A DNA stretch of 56,284 bases from Ruminococcus sp. (lineage in GTDB: Bacteria; Bacillota; Clostridia; Oscillospirales; Ruminococcaceae), in NCBI GenBank assembly GCA_017542125.1, contig JAFXXU010000080.1, positions 1-56,284 of the forward strand, given 5' to 3'. A program made the translations under genes and the position numbers. How positions within the stretch are numbered: the first letter of the stretch is position 1; every line of letters starts with the position of its first letter. Positions 14,501-23,501 of this stretch are shown here, piece by piece. A model generated the notes under the pieces. The model ran no database searches. It was not told where the DNA came from and saw only the letters and a list, made by a program, of their open reading frames with translations.

Positions 14501-14924
14501 GGAAGGTAAGTCGGTTGTACCACTTCCTCACATCCACATCGAACAGCACCATATTGTCATAGGCCGTCAAAGTATAGAACCAAGTATTATTCTTACGCGG
14601 CACCTCATCAACATTGAACACCCCAAGCGGAAACTCGAAGTATTCAGAGCCTTGCATAGACACCTTGACATTAAGGCGCTTGCCCTTGAGTTGGAGACCG
14701 CCGATATCGGCAAGCCGCAGCTCGAAAGAAGCCGCCTCGCAGGAGCCTATTGTAAGAGCATCAGAGGAGCATAGCTGCTCTTTGATCCTGATACTCCCGT
14801 CAACCATTTTTGAGATCGGTATAGTGCCCTCAAGTGTGCCGCCGTCATATATCTGTATAGTCCAGTTCTTGGCTATTGAGCTGTCGAGCAGCATCGCTTT
14901 CTGCGTCGGAGTAAAATCTATCAT
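11565..14924 (-). CDS. Tail-tip/hub protein with coiled-coil extension
   Basis: 1119 aa. The first 400 residues resemble the baseplate hub/tail-endopeptidase type of Firmicute siphophages (FPLGVFNVDEVPRKNNTWFY). Residues about 400-1070 are long alanine-rich coiled coils with repeated units (SYSTTAQMNSAISQT; DYADDVGDAAAADATSKA). The last 45 residues begin GARNLILNSIDLVG, the usual opening of a fibre sugar-binding domain, and stop soon after. That domain appears to continue in the 5699-8215 gene, so the DGR cassette separates two parts of a formerly single protein. Confidence 0.85.
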   Translation of the reverse strand: MIDFTPTQKAMLLDSSIAKNWTIQIYDGGTLEGTIPISKMVDGSIRIKEQLCSSDALTIGSCEAASFELRLADIGGLQLKGKRLNVKVSMQGSEYFEFPLGVFNVDEVPRKNNTWFYTLTAYDNMVLFDVDVRKWYNRLTFPITVKQLRDSLCSSVGVQQAAGQTLPLDSLRLTKADLSGSLRGREALRAICELNGCFGHINRQGQLVYIALGGASVITFTEGGDTHYKPGATHEPWATEPYDSVIVYAINDDVGVTYPEIGGMRSLSIGNNFLTYGLTDAQKASVAEAIYNRVSTISYTPHHTTVQGRPWLEVGDPISIVSDGETVTTYILERTITGFQAIEDEYEAKGSNEIDNETSTQKQIDRLKDTANQIKSDYLRADMAEITYATIENLDATNAQITNLIAEDVEIRGELRAARASIEDLDATKAEITDLQATNATVQNLSADLATFHTTYTDNLTALNASIAGLTAEDARINNLVATKASITDLTAATARIGVVEADVADIDTLIFGSATGTTIQTSFANAVIAQLGNAQIKDAMIENVSVDKLLAGNIYTNRIRIYGDSSGKLSIVNDTITVSDGDQVRVQIGKDASDDYNIYVWDENGNLLFDAAGLTHAGISRKIIRDDVVMDNANIAASKLNIDSLFTVINNDNSHTVNGSKIRLDAQSQTLDVAFTALTTTVGTQGSTIASQGTAISTIQGQISSKIWQQDIDTSAAALTQTMNTQYSTINQTIDTLEVSVGSSIANLQQQIDGASAFWTGDEPPTLDNYPANEWITEEELQRHVGNMYYDMNGYSYRFMSNGTIVDRGVILTSGGYAFAHYYWMQIKDSEVSKALQDAAQALLGVEAINNNLSTNYSTTAQMNSAISVSREGILQTVSAAYATKLEVVQTASDTLDSAEDYADDIGTAAAADATSKANAAQAAAESYTDRVLVSYSTTAQMNSAISQTASQINQTITSTRTELITYADGIGTAAAADATAKANAAKDYADDVGDAAAADATSKADAAQAAAITTAAADAQAKANLAENNAKGYTETRLTAYSTTEQMNSAIDQTATSITSTVAATYTTKAEYEAFEVGARNLILNSIDLVGETHYFFTWALASNGVLLTLNNYILIS

Positions 14925-14935
14925 AGTCTCACCCC

Positions 14936-15355
14936 TTACCGTGTAGCACCGTAGCCAATGAACGTGAAGGTCATACTTTCGTGAATCAGCGTTCCGCTTT
15001 CAATCCGCTTGACCTTGAATGTCATATCCGGCATATAAAAAATATCAGTGCAGTAGTCCCTTGTTTCAGAATTCCAGTAGGTCAAGCGCACTTTGCGTTC
15101 CTGCACATTCAGTCTGCCGGATTCAACGGCAGTCTGAAATGCGGTCACCTGCTCAAGCGTCAGGCCGTCAAGCGTAGTGAGCTTAAGCGTCGTTGCGACT
15201 TTAGGAAGCACCTGCCTATGCAGTTCTCCGAGGCCGTCACGATATGAGTCCTGATCCTGCCTCTGATCCGGTGTGACCTCATACCCTTTTTCCACCAGGT
15301 ACCTGTCGAGTACCGTGTTGTTATATGCCTTGACCAGATACCCATTGAATGCCAT
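14936..15355 (-). CDS. Small tail protein between tape measure and hub (DUF6711-like)
   Basis: 139 aa, compact alpha/beta (TPDQRQDQDSYRDGLGELHR; FYMPDMTFKVKRIE). It occupies the distal-tail-protein position in the gene order tape measure, this, hub, and resembles the DUF6711 group as I remember it. A role as adaptor between tube end and hub is inferred from position. Confidence 0.65.
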   Translation of the reverse strand: MAFNGYLVKAYNNTVLDRYLVEKGYEVTPDQRQDQDSYRDGLGELHRQVLPKVATTLKLTTLDGLTLEQVTAFQTAVESGRLNVQERKVRLTYWNSETRDYCTDIFYMPDMTFKVKRIESGTLIHESMTFTFIGYGATR

Positions 15356-15369
15356 ACGCCTGCACCTCC

Positions 15370-18300
15370 TTAATCGAACGGATTTCTGCCTGTAGATTTG
15401 CTTTCCTTTTTCGCGCTGCGTTTTACGCTGCGATATACGGCATCCTCTGTGATGCCGGTCTCTTTATTGTCGATTGCATCCTCGATCCTGTCGAGCTTCT
15501 GTGAGAGCTCATCCATTCTTTGTGTAATGGCAGAGTAATCGGGAGCATAGGATACGGTTCCGCTGTCGGTTCCTCCGGCGCTATACGGCAGCACTGTGCC
15601 TGTTGCGAATGCAGGAACTCTGAACTGCACGCGCTCGGCGATTGCTTCAAGTCTTTCGATAAGCGCCGTAAAGCCGTTTGTAATCTTATCGGCAAAGCTG
15701 TCCATAAAGCCTGCTTTACTGTCGATGGGCATAAGAACACTCATATTCTCTGCTTCATCTGCTATCCTTCCTGCAAGCTCGCTTACGGCCTTGACCGCCG
15801 TGCCCTCGTTATCCTTGATGCCTTTTGCCATGAGCTCGATCATATCGGGCATATAAGTGTGAAAGTCTGAAAGAGGCCCTTTTTCGGGCTCAGAGAATCC
15901 AAGATACGATCTGATTGTCCCCGCAAGACTTGACGCAGCTCCCGCAGCAATCGCCATACTCGCCGATATGCCTTGTGAAATGTTGCTGATTATGTCAGAG
16001 CCCCATGTGCTTGCTGCCCCTATAATACCTTGTACACCAGTAAAAGGAGACTTAATGCCCTCAGCTACGGATGATGCCGCGTAGTCCGTAATCGTTTTGT
16101 TTGAGGTTATTCCCGAGGCGAGATTGGACATAAGGCTGGTGGCATTTGTTGAAGCCGAACCAACAAGCCCTGAAAGCGATCCTGTAATTCCGGATACTAC
16201 AGAACTTATAGCATTATCGCTCTTGGACTTATTCGAGGTGATGCCCGATGTAAGATTAGACATCATACTGCTTACTGTGGAAGTCGCAGAACTGATGATT
16301 CCTTTCAAACGACTTGTAATGCCATTTGTAACGCTGTCACTTGCGCTGTCGCTCTTGGGCTTCTCCTGCTTCATACCACTTGCAAGATTATTGACAGTAC
16401 TCAGTGCCGAATTCCACGCGCTATTCTTCATCCAGTCAAAACGCTTGTTGATGCTATCGTATATCTGATTAACAGCGTTTGTAACATCTGAAGATTTTGT
16501 CTTCATACCCGTTGCCGTATTCTCGGATACCTTTTCTCCTTCCTTCTCCGCGCCTTTCGCGGCTAATCCGAAGAACGAAAGCACCTTATCCGCAACATTC
16601 TTAGCACCGTTAAATACTTCCTGCTTCTTGCTGTCGATGCCTTTCTGGAAGGATTCAATGAACTCTATGCCCTTGTTCTTGTTATCTGTAACTCCCTTAA
16701 AAACTTCACCAAACATAACCGCGATTGCAGATGTTTTCTCTTTGACAGCGCTATAAATCGTATTAAGGCTTTTAACAGTATTCTCAGCCTGCTTCTTAGC
16801 CTTATTCGCCGCGACCTCTTCCGGATTGGTGAGCAGATAGTTTCCGGACGAATCGAGCTGAGACGGATCATAAAACATTCTTTCGGACCAGCTCAGTTTT
16901 CTGTACTTCGCTCCATATTCTCGCTCATTTTTGGCTCGTTCTATAACACTATCAGCGATTTTCTGTATTTCTTCATCGGACTTGCCCTGATCTACAAAAT
17001 GACCGATGGTATTATCCCAAATAGGCTCAAGTGCTTCGTCGATTTGTTTGCCCCATTTTTCACGAATCAGTGTTCCGATTTCCCAGCCGGCCATAAACGC
17101 ACCGATACCGGCGCATATCTTGCTTCCTATGGTAGTCCCGATGCCGCTTGTAGCGCCGGTCAGTTTCGTGGAAAGCGTTGAACCGATGCTCGTAAACATA
17201 CTGGACGCACCAGAGGTGAAATACACTAACAGTTTTTTGAGAAAATGTAATCCAAATGCTGTTCCGACGATACCAACGGCGGTTTCAAAATCAAGATTTG
17301 TGATAACACTTTTGATAAGTGTCGGCAGGGCCTTAACTATAGCCTTAAGGATCCTCAAAATACCCTTGAGGATTCCAGTGAAATCAATGCCATTCAGGAA
17401 ATCTGCAACGCCCTCGCCGGCTGCATTCCAGTCAATGCCTTCGAGCATATCGGCTATGAAACTAAGAGCCTTGACAGCGCCGGTCGATATCGCTTTTCCG
17501 AGGCTATTCCAATCGACGTGGGTAATGAAGTTGTTGAAAGCTGTATAAAGTGCTTTTGCTGCTTTGGCAACATCAAAATTATCGATTGCCGTATATACAA
17601 AATCTATGACTCCGGTGAAGCTGTCGCCTATAGTCGAACCAAGCTCCGCCCAGTCAGTCTTCTTAATGAATGTATTGAGACCATCGGTAAGGTCTTTTGC
17701 CCAGCCCTTAAAATCGGTTTTCTTGACGATCTGGTGAAGGGATTTGAAAATGCCTGTAAGTGTAACCGCCGCTGTTTCTCCGACGGACTTGAAACTGAAT
17801 GAAGATCTAAGTCCCTCTATAGCATTTCCGATAGAGTTTCCGAGCTTGACCCAATCAAAAGTCTTTGCGGCGTTATGCAGGAAGCTAAATACACCTGTAA
17901 GTCCGCCTCCGATAGTCTTTCCGAGCTTATCCCAATCAACGCGGGATATTAAGCTGTTCAACCCCTCTGCGAGTTTCGTTCCGAGATTGCCGAAGTCGGT
18001 GCGGGTGACAACCCGATGAAGTGTATCGATAACCAGGTTAAAGCCCTTGCCTACAGTATCACCGATCAGCGCCCAGTCCACTCCATCTACAAGAGCGTTG
18101 AAAATATCGATTATACCGTTAACTGCTTTTCCGATCTTGGGTGTAGCATTAGTGATCGCCGAGTTGATTTTCTTGAAGATGCCGTTGATTTTACCCGCAA
18201 CAGCGGTTCCGATCTCGGCATAATTGCCCTTCAGGAAAGCATTTCTGATCTTCTTTGCGAAATCAGCTATGCCGCCGGATATAGGTACATCCTTGAACAG

Positions 18301-19689
18301 TGTTTCTGCGGTACTGCCGCCGGACGAACTGTCAGATGATGTATTGTTATTGAGCTGGTCGAATCCTGCAAGTGCCTTTTTAGCTGAATTCGCGGCTTTT
18401 GTGGTTTCGTTCAGCGATGCTGCATAGTCCTTCTGCACCTTGACAGCCTGCTTGAAGCTGGTCGCCCCCGTAAGCGCGGATACGACCATACCTATATGCG
18501 TAAACAGATCACCGAGAAGATCTATAGCCTTAGACAGCGCAGGAGCAACAAGATTGATAAGCGGAGCGAAAGCCGTCGCAAAGCTGTTTTTCAGGTATCC
18601 AAGTGAAGAGACTATAGCCGATATCGATGCATTCAGTTCCGGCATCTCCGTTACCAGGCTCTTGATTCCCTGTACTATGCCCGAATATACGGAAGTAATC
18701 AGCTTTCGATAGATGCGGGATTTAAGCTTTGTGAAGAATCCCGTCAAGGTCTTGGAGAGCGCTTTGATAGAATTTTGTCCGGCTTTGGAATGAAATACTA
18801 TGTTTTTGAGATGTGAAGCGGCCGCTTTCGCACCCTTCCCAAGTAGAGAAAAACTTGCAAAACCTGTTTTGCCGAGCATCAACAGTCCCTTAATGAGGCC
18901 GTGCCTTATGGTCTTATTAAGTTCCTGCGCACGAGCCTGCGCTTCCTGTGCTGCTCTTTCGGCCTCTCTTTCAGCTTCAAGGGCAGCACGTTCTTCTTCT
19001 CTCTTAGCTTCGGCTTCCTCACGATGCCGCTGTTTAGCCGCTTCAGCTTCTTCCTTCGCCGCAGCAGCTTCCGCCCTTCTTCGGGCTTCGGCTTCCTGTG
19101 CTTCTTTTTCAGCCTCTGCGAGTTTCTGTTTGACGTCAGCCAGCTTCGCCGTCAGTGTGTTCAACTCTGCGGACATCTGGACGTACCGATCTGTATTAAA
19201 GCCCATCTCATAAGCCGTGCCGGTTTCAGTCGCTCTCGTCTGACGCTTTTCTAAGCGGTCAAGGTTTTCTTCTGCCGCCTTGATGTCATATACAAGCCCC
19301 TTCCAGGACTGCGACTGCTTATCGACACCGAGGGCCTCAAGTTTATCTCGTCTGGAGTAGAGATCATAGAGTTTCTTTGTCGCCTTTTCGACTTCTTTTG
19401 AAAGATTCTCAAATTCCGCTGTCGTGAATTTCGTATTACCGAGTTTCTCCATCTCGGCTTCATTCTTCTTGATCTGCTCCTCCAGCTTGGCAGCTTCTCT
19501 TTCAAGCGCCCGCATCGACGTGGTATCGCCATCAAGAGCTGTCTGTACCTTTGAGCCGATCTTATCAAAAGAGGCGGCCAACGAATCAACCGCTCGTTTG
19601 AGTTTATCGCTGCCCGCCTTGAATCCCGAAGAATCAATGGTAGTGTCAACGACGATCGAGCCATCGGCATAGCCGTTATCCATAGCCAT
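15370..19689 (-). CDS. Tail tape measure protein
   Basis: 1439 aa, the longest gene. N-terminal coiled coil (about 90-260, with Ala/Glu/Arg repeats such as EAEARRRAEAAAAKEEAEA), hydrophobic stretches around 270-420 and 830-870, and many repeated short modules with WxxLG...G (VDWDKLGKTIGGGLTGVF, TDWAELGSTIGDSFTGVI) near 520-800. It sets tail length and passes into the cell membrane on infection. At roughly 1.5 angstrom per residue this would give a tail near 210 nm. Located after the two tail-chaperone genes, as usual. Confidence 0.95.
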   Translation of the reverse strand: MAMDNGYADGSIVVDTTIDSSGFKAGSDKLKRAVDSLAASFDKIGSKVQTALDGDTTSMRALEREAAKLEEQIKKNEAEMEKLGNTKFTTAEFENLSKEVEKATKKLYDLYSRRDKLEALGVDKQSQSWKGLVYDIKAAEENLDRLEKRQTRATETGTAYEMGFNTDRYVQMSAELNTLTAKLADVKQKLAEAEKEAQEAEARRRAEAAAAKEEAEAAKQRHREEAEAKREEERAALEAEREAERAAQEAQARAQELNKTIRHGLIKGLLMLGKTGFASFSLLGKGAKAAASHLKNIVFHSKAGQNSIKALSKTLTGFFTKLKSRIYRKLITSVYSGIVQGIKSLVTEMPELNASISAIVSSLGYLKNSFATAFAPLINLVAPALSKAIDLLGDLFTHIGMVVSALTGATSFKQAVKVQKDYAASLNETTKAANSAKKALAGFDQLNNNTSSDSSSGGSTAETLFKDVPISGGIADFAKKIRNAFLKGNYAEIGTAVAGKINGIFKKINSAITNATPKIGKAVNGIIDIFNALVDGVDWALIGDTVGKGFNLVIDTLHRVVTRTDFGNLGTKLAEGLNSLISRVDWDKLGKTIGGGLTGVFSFLHNAAKTFDWVKLGNSIGNAIEGLRSSFSFKSVGETAAVTLTGIFKSLHQIVKKTDFKGWAKDLTDGLNTFIKKTDWAELGSTIGDSFTGVIDFVYTAIDNFDVAKAAKALYTAFNNFITHVDWNSLGKAISTGAVKALSFIADMLEGIDWNAAGEGVADFLNGIDFTGILKGILRILKAIVKALPTLIKSVITNLDFETAVGIVGTAFGLHFLKKLLVYFTSGASSMFTSIGSTLSTKLTGATSGIGTTIGSKICAGIGAFMAGWEIGTLIREKWGKQIDEALEPIWDNTIGHFVDQGKSDEEIQKIADSVIERAKNEREYGAKYRKLSWSERMFYDPSQLDSSGNYLLTNPEEVAANKAKKQAENTVKSLNTIYSAVKEKTSAIAVMFGEVFKGVTDNKNKGIEFIESFQKGIDSKKQEVFNGAKNVADKVLSFFGLAAKGAEKEGEKVSENTATGMKTKSSDVTNAVNQIYDSINKRFDWMKNSAWNSALSTVNNLASGMKQEKPKSDSASDSVTNGITSRLKGIISSATSTVSSMMSNLTSGITSNKSKSDNAISSVVSGITGSLSGLVGSASTNATSLMSNLASGITSNKTITDYAASSVAEGIKSPFTGVQGIIGAASTWGSDIISNISQGISASMAIAAGAASSLAGTIRSYLGFSEPEKGPLSDFHTYMPDMIELMAKGIKDNEGTAVKAVSELAGRIADEAENMSVLMPIDSKAGFMDSFADKITNGFTALIERLEAIAERVQFRVPAFATGTVLPYSAGGTDSGTVSYAPDYSAITQRMDELSQKLDRIEDAIDNKETGITEDAVYRSVKRSAKKESKSTGRNPFD

Positions 19690-19717
19690 TCGTTAGTCAC
19701 CTCGTTATATCTATTTT

Positions 19718-20299
19718 TCAGCCGCCGTTGAGCATTGCATTGAGCTTCTTTTCAGCTTCTCTCTGCGCGGCTGTAAGTTTCTTTCTTAGAATGCAGATAT
19801 CCCGGTTATGATTCCAGAATTCCTGCTCGTGTTTGTCAAATTTCTGCCCCTTTGCCTTTTTCTTGCGGAGTTGCAGCACCTGCCCGAACACACCTTCGGG
19901 CGGCATTTCCATATAGTACCCCATAAAAGTCCACCAGTGCAGATACTCAAGTGCCCTGACCTCGCATCCGGCAACCCTGTTGATCGCCGAGAAGATCAGC
20001 GTTTCGTCCTGCTCCCAGTCCATACTTCTCGGGGACGGCACATTCTGCGGAGCCTCATCCTCCCAGGGACGCTTACAGTCAATGAATACCAGTGCCGCCT
20101 TATACGCATCCTCATAGAGCTCGGAAGGAATGTCGTCGAAGTCTTTGTACAGTGCTACAAGGCAGACATAGACCTTTTCCCGGTCATCAAGTTCTGGGTC
20201 TCCGAAGGCTACAAGGACGTTAAGCACGTCCCTGTAATCCGTCCGGATAGCCCAGGACTTGCCGCCGAAATCAAGAGCAGAAGGAAGATCGCCAATCAT
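19718..20299 (-). CDS. Tail assembly chaperone, Gp15-like
   Basis: 193 aa with the Gp15 pattern: LPSALDFGGKSWAIRTDYR at 5-23 and a C-terminal YLHWWTFMGYYMEMP near 118-132. These proteins coat the tape measure during tail assembly. Its ATG overlaps the stop of the previous gene (ATGA), replacing the ribosomal frameshift used by lambda-like phages; I saw no slippery heptamer. Confidence 0.85.
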   Translation of the reverse strand: MIGDLPSALDFGGKSWAIRTDYRDVLNVLVAFGDPELDDREKVYVCLVALYKDFDDIPSELYEDAYKAALVFIDCKRPWEDEAPQNVPSPRSMDWEQDETLIFSAINRVAGCEVRALEYLHWWTFMGYYMEMPPEGVFGQVLQLRKKKAKGQKFDKHEQEFWNHNRDICILRKKLTAAQREAEKKLNAMLNGG

Positions 20300-20808
20300 G
20301 ACGATCCCTTCTTACTCTTTCTCGGTTTCGGTTTATTCTGTGCTGTGTAGCTCTTAGTGTATTTCTCGACCCTGTCGTGGATGTCGAGAACTCTGCCTGC
20401 AAAGCGATTTGTAATGAAATCACCTACAGCACTGATAGCATTCTCACAATAGAACAGCCCATTGCTGACAGGAGAGAACGGATGCACCGTTCCGAAGAAT
20501 GCTTCTGCGAAATTACCGCCGAACAGGTAATCGCAGAGCTCAAATAGTTTCTCCTTAGCCTCGCCGAGAGCTGCGATAGACTCATCGTCGTCACTTTCAC
20601 CGTTAGCATCGATGTTCACGTTTGCGAGCGGTTCGAGAACTTCGGGGAATTTCTTGACGACCTCGTTGTATCTGTCAATGATACCGAGGTCTGTCGGATT
20701 GAAGAAGAAAACACCTATCTCCTTGCCCTGCTTATTCAGAACGGGTACGCGCTCAGAACCATCATCGACGGATATGCTTAAACCCTTATTTTCCATAACT
20801 TCACTCAT
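20296..20808 (-). CDS. Tail assembly chaperone, Gp14-like
   Basis: 170 aa, acidic in the middle and with a basic end (KPKPRKSKKGSS). Located between major tail protein and the Gp15-like gene, the position of the first tail chaperone. Contains FNPTDLGIIDRYNEVVKKFP near residues 36-55. AGGAGG precedes the ATG. Together with Gp15 it keeps the tape measure soluble until the tube polymerises. Confidence 0.75.
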   Translation of the reverse strand: MSEVMENKGLSISVDDGSERVPVLNKQGKEIGVFFFNPTDLGIIDRYNEVVKKFPEVLEPLANVNIDANGESDDDESIAALGEAKEKLFELCDYLFGGNFAEAFFGTVHPFSPVSNGLFYCENAISAVGDFITNRFAGRVLDIHDRVEKYTKSYTAQNKPKPRKSKKGSS

Positions 20809-20840
20809 AATAATGCCTCCTATTATTATTATTCAAAAGT

Positions 20841-21329
20841 TTAACCGGGAACCTGGACGGACTGTGCAGCAGGTGTGAATGTGTTGGTTGACGTATTGAA
20901 TGTACCGGCTACCCTGTTGCCGAGTCTGTATATGGTGAAGGGAGCCTGTACGCCGTCGGTTCCGCCGCCTATAGAGGTAGGAACAACAGCGACATCCTCA
21001 CGATACGCCCAGAGCTGTGTGCCGGTCTCAGTCAGCAGAACGTCAACAACAGTTGTATGGCAACCGTCTCCGTTGATTCTCTCATTTGCGATCTGCATTA
21101 CCTTTGTGCTGAGAGCAGAATCGGGTTCAGGATAATACGGAGTCACCTCATTCTGAGGCTGGAAACCGTTATGCCTGAAAGATACCTCACCGAGAATGTT
21201 CTTCTTGTTATCGACATCGGGATTCAGCTCCTCGTTATACTCTTCAAGGTCTTTGCCGAGCCTTACATAGGCGAGAGTCTCGCCGCCGAAAGATTCATCG
21301 ATAAAGTGTGCAAGCAGTTTTCTTTCCAT
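20841..21329 (-). CDS. Major tail tube protein
   Basis: 162 aa, beta-rich (GEVSFRHNGFQPQNEVTPYY; HTTVVDVLLTETGTQLWAYR), located between the tail-terminator-type gene and the tail chaperones. Size and position fit the polymerising tail tube protein. A strong ribosome site (AAGGAG) is seen. C-terminal Thr/Asn-rich tail (GTFNTSTNTFTPAAQ). Confidence 0.8.
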   Translation of the reverse strand: MERKLLAHFIDESFGGETLAYVRLGKDLEEYNEELNPDVDNKKNILGEVSFRHNGFQPQNEVTPYYPEPDSALSTKVMQIANERINGDGCHTTVVDVLLTETGTQLWAYREDVAVVPTSIGGGTDGVQAPFTIYRLGNRVAGTFNTSTNTFTPAAQSVQVPG

Positions 21330-21343
21330 TGATCAACACTCCT

Positions 21344-21931
21344 TTATGTGTCAAATTCATACTTATATGTCAGCGTCATCGTAATTGACCAATCCTCCGC
21401 GCCGTCCTGATAAGCGGCGCTCAGATGAGCCGGCGATGAACGCTGAATGCCTGTGATGATCCTGCCCTCATCGAGCAGGGGATAACTCTCCAGCTTCTCG
21501 GTCTGTCCGTATATCGTGACCGGCTGCTGTTCGAGCCATCTGCCGAGTACATCGAGCCATTCCTTTATCACGAGTTTCTGTTCCTCTGATTTCGGAGCAG
21601 CTCTGTACACGACATTAAAGGGATATGAGCACCGCTGCCGCACGTGACCCGTGATGCTCTTCTTGTTCATTGTCAGCACCGCGCCACTTAAGGGAAAGAA
21701 TCCGACACCCGATTTATCATCAAGCGTGGAAAATCTTATCCGCCTATCAGGCTCAAGTGCTGTGTTGCTATATCCGATCATTTCCGCAGGATCCAAGAGA
21801 ATAAAGCCCTCCGACGTGTATTCTCCCGAATTGTGGTAGCGCTTCAAGCCCGGATAAGTATTCAGCAGCTCCAGCAGCGCCGTACTGACGATGTCAGAGC
21901 CTCTGACATCAATCGGTCTTTCGTTAGCCAT
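21344..21931 (-). CDS. Minor capsid/tail terminator protein (Minor_capsid_3-like)
   Basis: 195 aa. The start at 21931 (MANERPIDVR) is chosen from GGAGG 8 bases ahead. It has the motif WLDVLGRWLEQQPVT near residue 129 and DWSITMTLTYKYEF at the end, typical of the third protein of the minor-capsid trio, which caps the tail tube. It overlaps the gene before by 8 bases. Confidence 0.75.
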   Translation of the reverse strand: MANERPIDVRGSDIVSTALLELLNTYPGLKRYHNSGEYTSEGFILLDPAEMIGYSNTALEPDRRIRFSTLDDKSGVGFFPLSGAVLTMNKKSITGHVRQRCSYPFNVVYRAAPKSEEQKLVIKEWLDVLGRWLEQQPVTIYGQTEKLESYPLLDEGRIITGIQRSSPAHLSAAYQDGAEDWSITMTLTYKYEFDT

Positions 21932-22412
21932 CGCCGCCACCTCCGTACTTGATGATCCTGTCTATCGTAGATACCCATAGCTGCAAGTCCTGATCCTTGG
22001 CCGCTTCATACCAATGCGCCTGTGCCTTCGGATTGAACTGTTTGGAGTAGCTCAGCGGTCTTGTGGTCGGCTTTAGTATCGCACCCTTTCGGAAACGATA
22101 TCCGACGGGAACACCGAATCGGTCGTGGATCAGTGCAGGACCTTTTCCCGTGACGGAATCCACCATAACAACACCGCCGTATAAATAGCGTGCATACGGT
22201 CCGGGAAAAACTACCTTTTTTCCGTCCGGAGACACATATGATCTTTCGATCAGTGAACCTGTCTCCATCGGCATAAAGGGCTTACAGCTCTCCAAGACCA
22301 TCTGCGCAAGTCTCCGCTGGGCGAGCTCGTGTCGGACATCATACTCGGACAGATCAAGATCAACCTGGATATGCCCCATAACGTATGAAACTTTACCGAG
22401 ATTCTCATCCAT
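21924..22412 (-). CDS. Minor capsid protein (Minor_capsid_2/Gp10-like)
   Basis: 162 aa with MPMETGSLIERSYV at 47-60, the usual beginning of the HK97 gp10-like neck fold, and PYARYLYGGVVMVD soon after. It acts in head-tail joining. Only one base separates it from the gene before it. Confidence 0.78.
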   Translation of the reverse strand: MDENLGKVSYVMGHIQVDLDLSEYDVRHELAQRRLAQMVLESCKPFMPMETGSLIERSYVSPDGKKVVFPGPYARYLYGGVVMVDSVTGKGPALIHDRFGVPVGYRFRKGAILKPTTRPLSYSKQFNPKAQAHWYEAAKDQDLQLWVSTIDRIIKYGGGGDG

Positions 22413-22413
22413 A

Positions 22414-22851
22414 CTATCGCGCTCCTATCTCGAAGTGCGGAATGAGGCTGAAAAACGCCACCGAGTTGATCATATACACACCGTCTCGGGTCTGATATAA
22501 GTGATCATAGTAGCCGTTTTCGTAGTTTTCATCGTTGACCGGATCCTCGCTCCATACAGCACCGAGAACAATGAAGTCCTTACCTTCACAGAACGTGATT
22601 GCATTGCTTTCGATAGGGCTCTCCAGCCTCTCATACTCCTTCGGAGGATAGTACTGTCTGGGACCTTCGGACGTTGCTACCTTCTTATCGGAGGAGCAGT
22701 TGATCAGGATGTTCAACCGGCTTGACCGCGCATCCCCAGTCGTCGCACTCTTGCTTGATGCATCAACAGCTCTCGCATCCGCACCCTGAATGATATGCCG
22801 ATGCCAGACGCCGTGAAAGAAGTTATAAAGGGTTATTGTGTCTCTAAACAA
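22414..22851 (-). CDS. Minor capsid protein (Minor_capsid_1-like)
   Basis: 145 aa. The most likely start is a TTG at 22851 (LFRDTITLYN) behind GGGGTGG, overlapping the previous stop; longer in-frame starts would sit inside the previous gene. The pattern DTITLYNFFHGVWHRHII and a late GKDFIVLGAVWSEDP fit the first member of the minor-capsid trio used as head closure or stopper. Confidence 0.72.
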   Translation of the reverse strand: MFRDTITLYNFFHGVWHRHIIQGADARAVDASSKSATTGDARSSRLNILINCSSDKKVATSEGPRQYYPPKEYERLESPIESNAITFCEGKDFIVLGAVWSEDPVNDENYENGYYDHLYQTRDGVYMINSVAFFSLIPHFEIGAR

Positions 22852-23305
22852 AGGGGTCCACCCCCGCGTAAAGAAGATTTGTGCCGTTAGCGTCTGCAAC
22901 ATTGGCAAGGTACTCAGCTGCTATGCTCATAGTGTAGCTGTCCGCAGCCGCTTTGTTCGCGGCCGCAGCAGCGTACACCGTAGAGCCGCCGCTAAGTGCA
23001 TAGGATATCGATTCTCTGCCGGAGCTGACCGAAGCAACAGGATTTTTGTATGATCCGTCAGCTCCAATCTGTGCCGCCCCCGCTTTTTTCTGTGCGTCGA
23101 TCAGATATAAGGCTTCGGCGACAGCACATACCGACTTCTTGACATAGATATCAGACTGCTGATCCTCGGGATAAGCAGTTCGGAGCCTCCCGAACGTGAT
23201 CTTATCAACAAAATCGGAAGCTCTGTCAAGCCACTTATCTGCATTATCTTCGGTCAGCACATCGCCGTGATATATCGCCGTGTAGTCCTGATATGTTGCG
23301 AACAT
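22844..23305 (-). CDS. Head-tail connector (Gp6-like)
   Basis: 153 aa; ATG at 23305 preceded by AAGGAGG. N-terminal helices (WLDRASDFVDKITFGRLR; VKKSVCAVAEALYLIDA) are the pattern of gp6/YqbG-like ring proteins that attach beneath the portal. An Ala-rich C-terminus contains VSSGRESISYALSGG. Confidence 0.8.
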   Translation of the reverse strand: MFATYQDYTAIYHGDVLTEDNADKWLDRASDFVDKITFGRLRTAYPEDQQSDIYVKKSVCAVAEALYLIDAQKKAGAAQIGADGSYKNPVASVSSGRESISYALSGGSTVYAAAAANKAAADSYTMSIAAEYLANVADANGTNLLYAGVDPFV

Positions 23306-23319
23306 CGCCGTCACCTCCT

Positions 23320-23487
23320 TCAGTTAGTTTCCTTAACGGTCAAGAAGACCTCAGTTGTAACAGGATCGGGAGCCGGTTCGACATCCAGTTCTTGATAGAT
23401 GTCGGTACGCTTACGCATCTCATCGATAGTAAGCTGCTCCGTCACTTTGAGAACATTTCCGGTAATGAGGTTCTTGAAGATCGTCAT
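23320..23487 (-). CDS. 55-aa protein in head gene cluster
   Basis: 55 aa, from MTIFKNLITG to FLTVKETN; GAGGAGG sits 8 bases before the ATG. Helical start, then a proline-rich linker (DVEPAPDPVTTE). Placed between the connector and the capsid genes, spaced 15 bases from each neighbour. Proteins like this are frequent in clostridial phages; their function is unknown. Confidence 0.65.
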   Translation of the reverse strand: MTIFKNLITGNVLKVTEQLTIDEMRKRTDIYQELDVEPAPDPVTTEVFLTVKETN

Positions 23488-23501
23488 AGCCGGTCACCTC
23501 C

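Noticed and set aside
20285-20320. Programmed frameshift between the two tail chaperone genes
   Set aside because: No slippery heptamer is seen at the junction; the genes overlap as ATGA, which explains coupling by itself.
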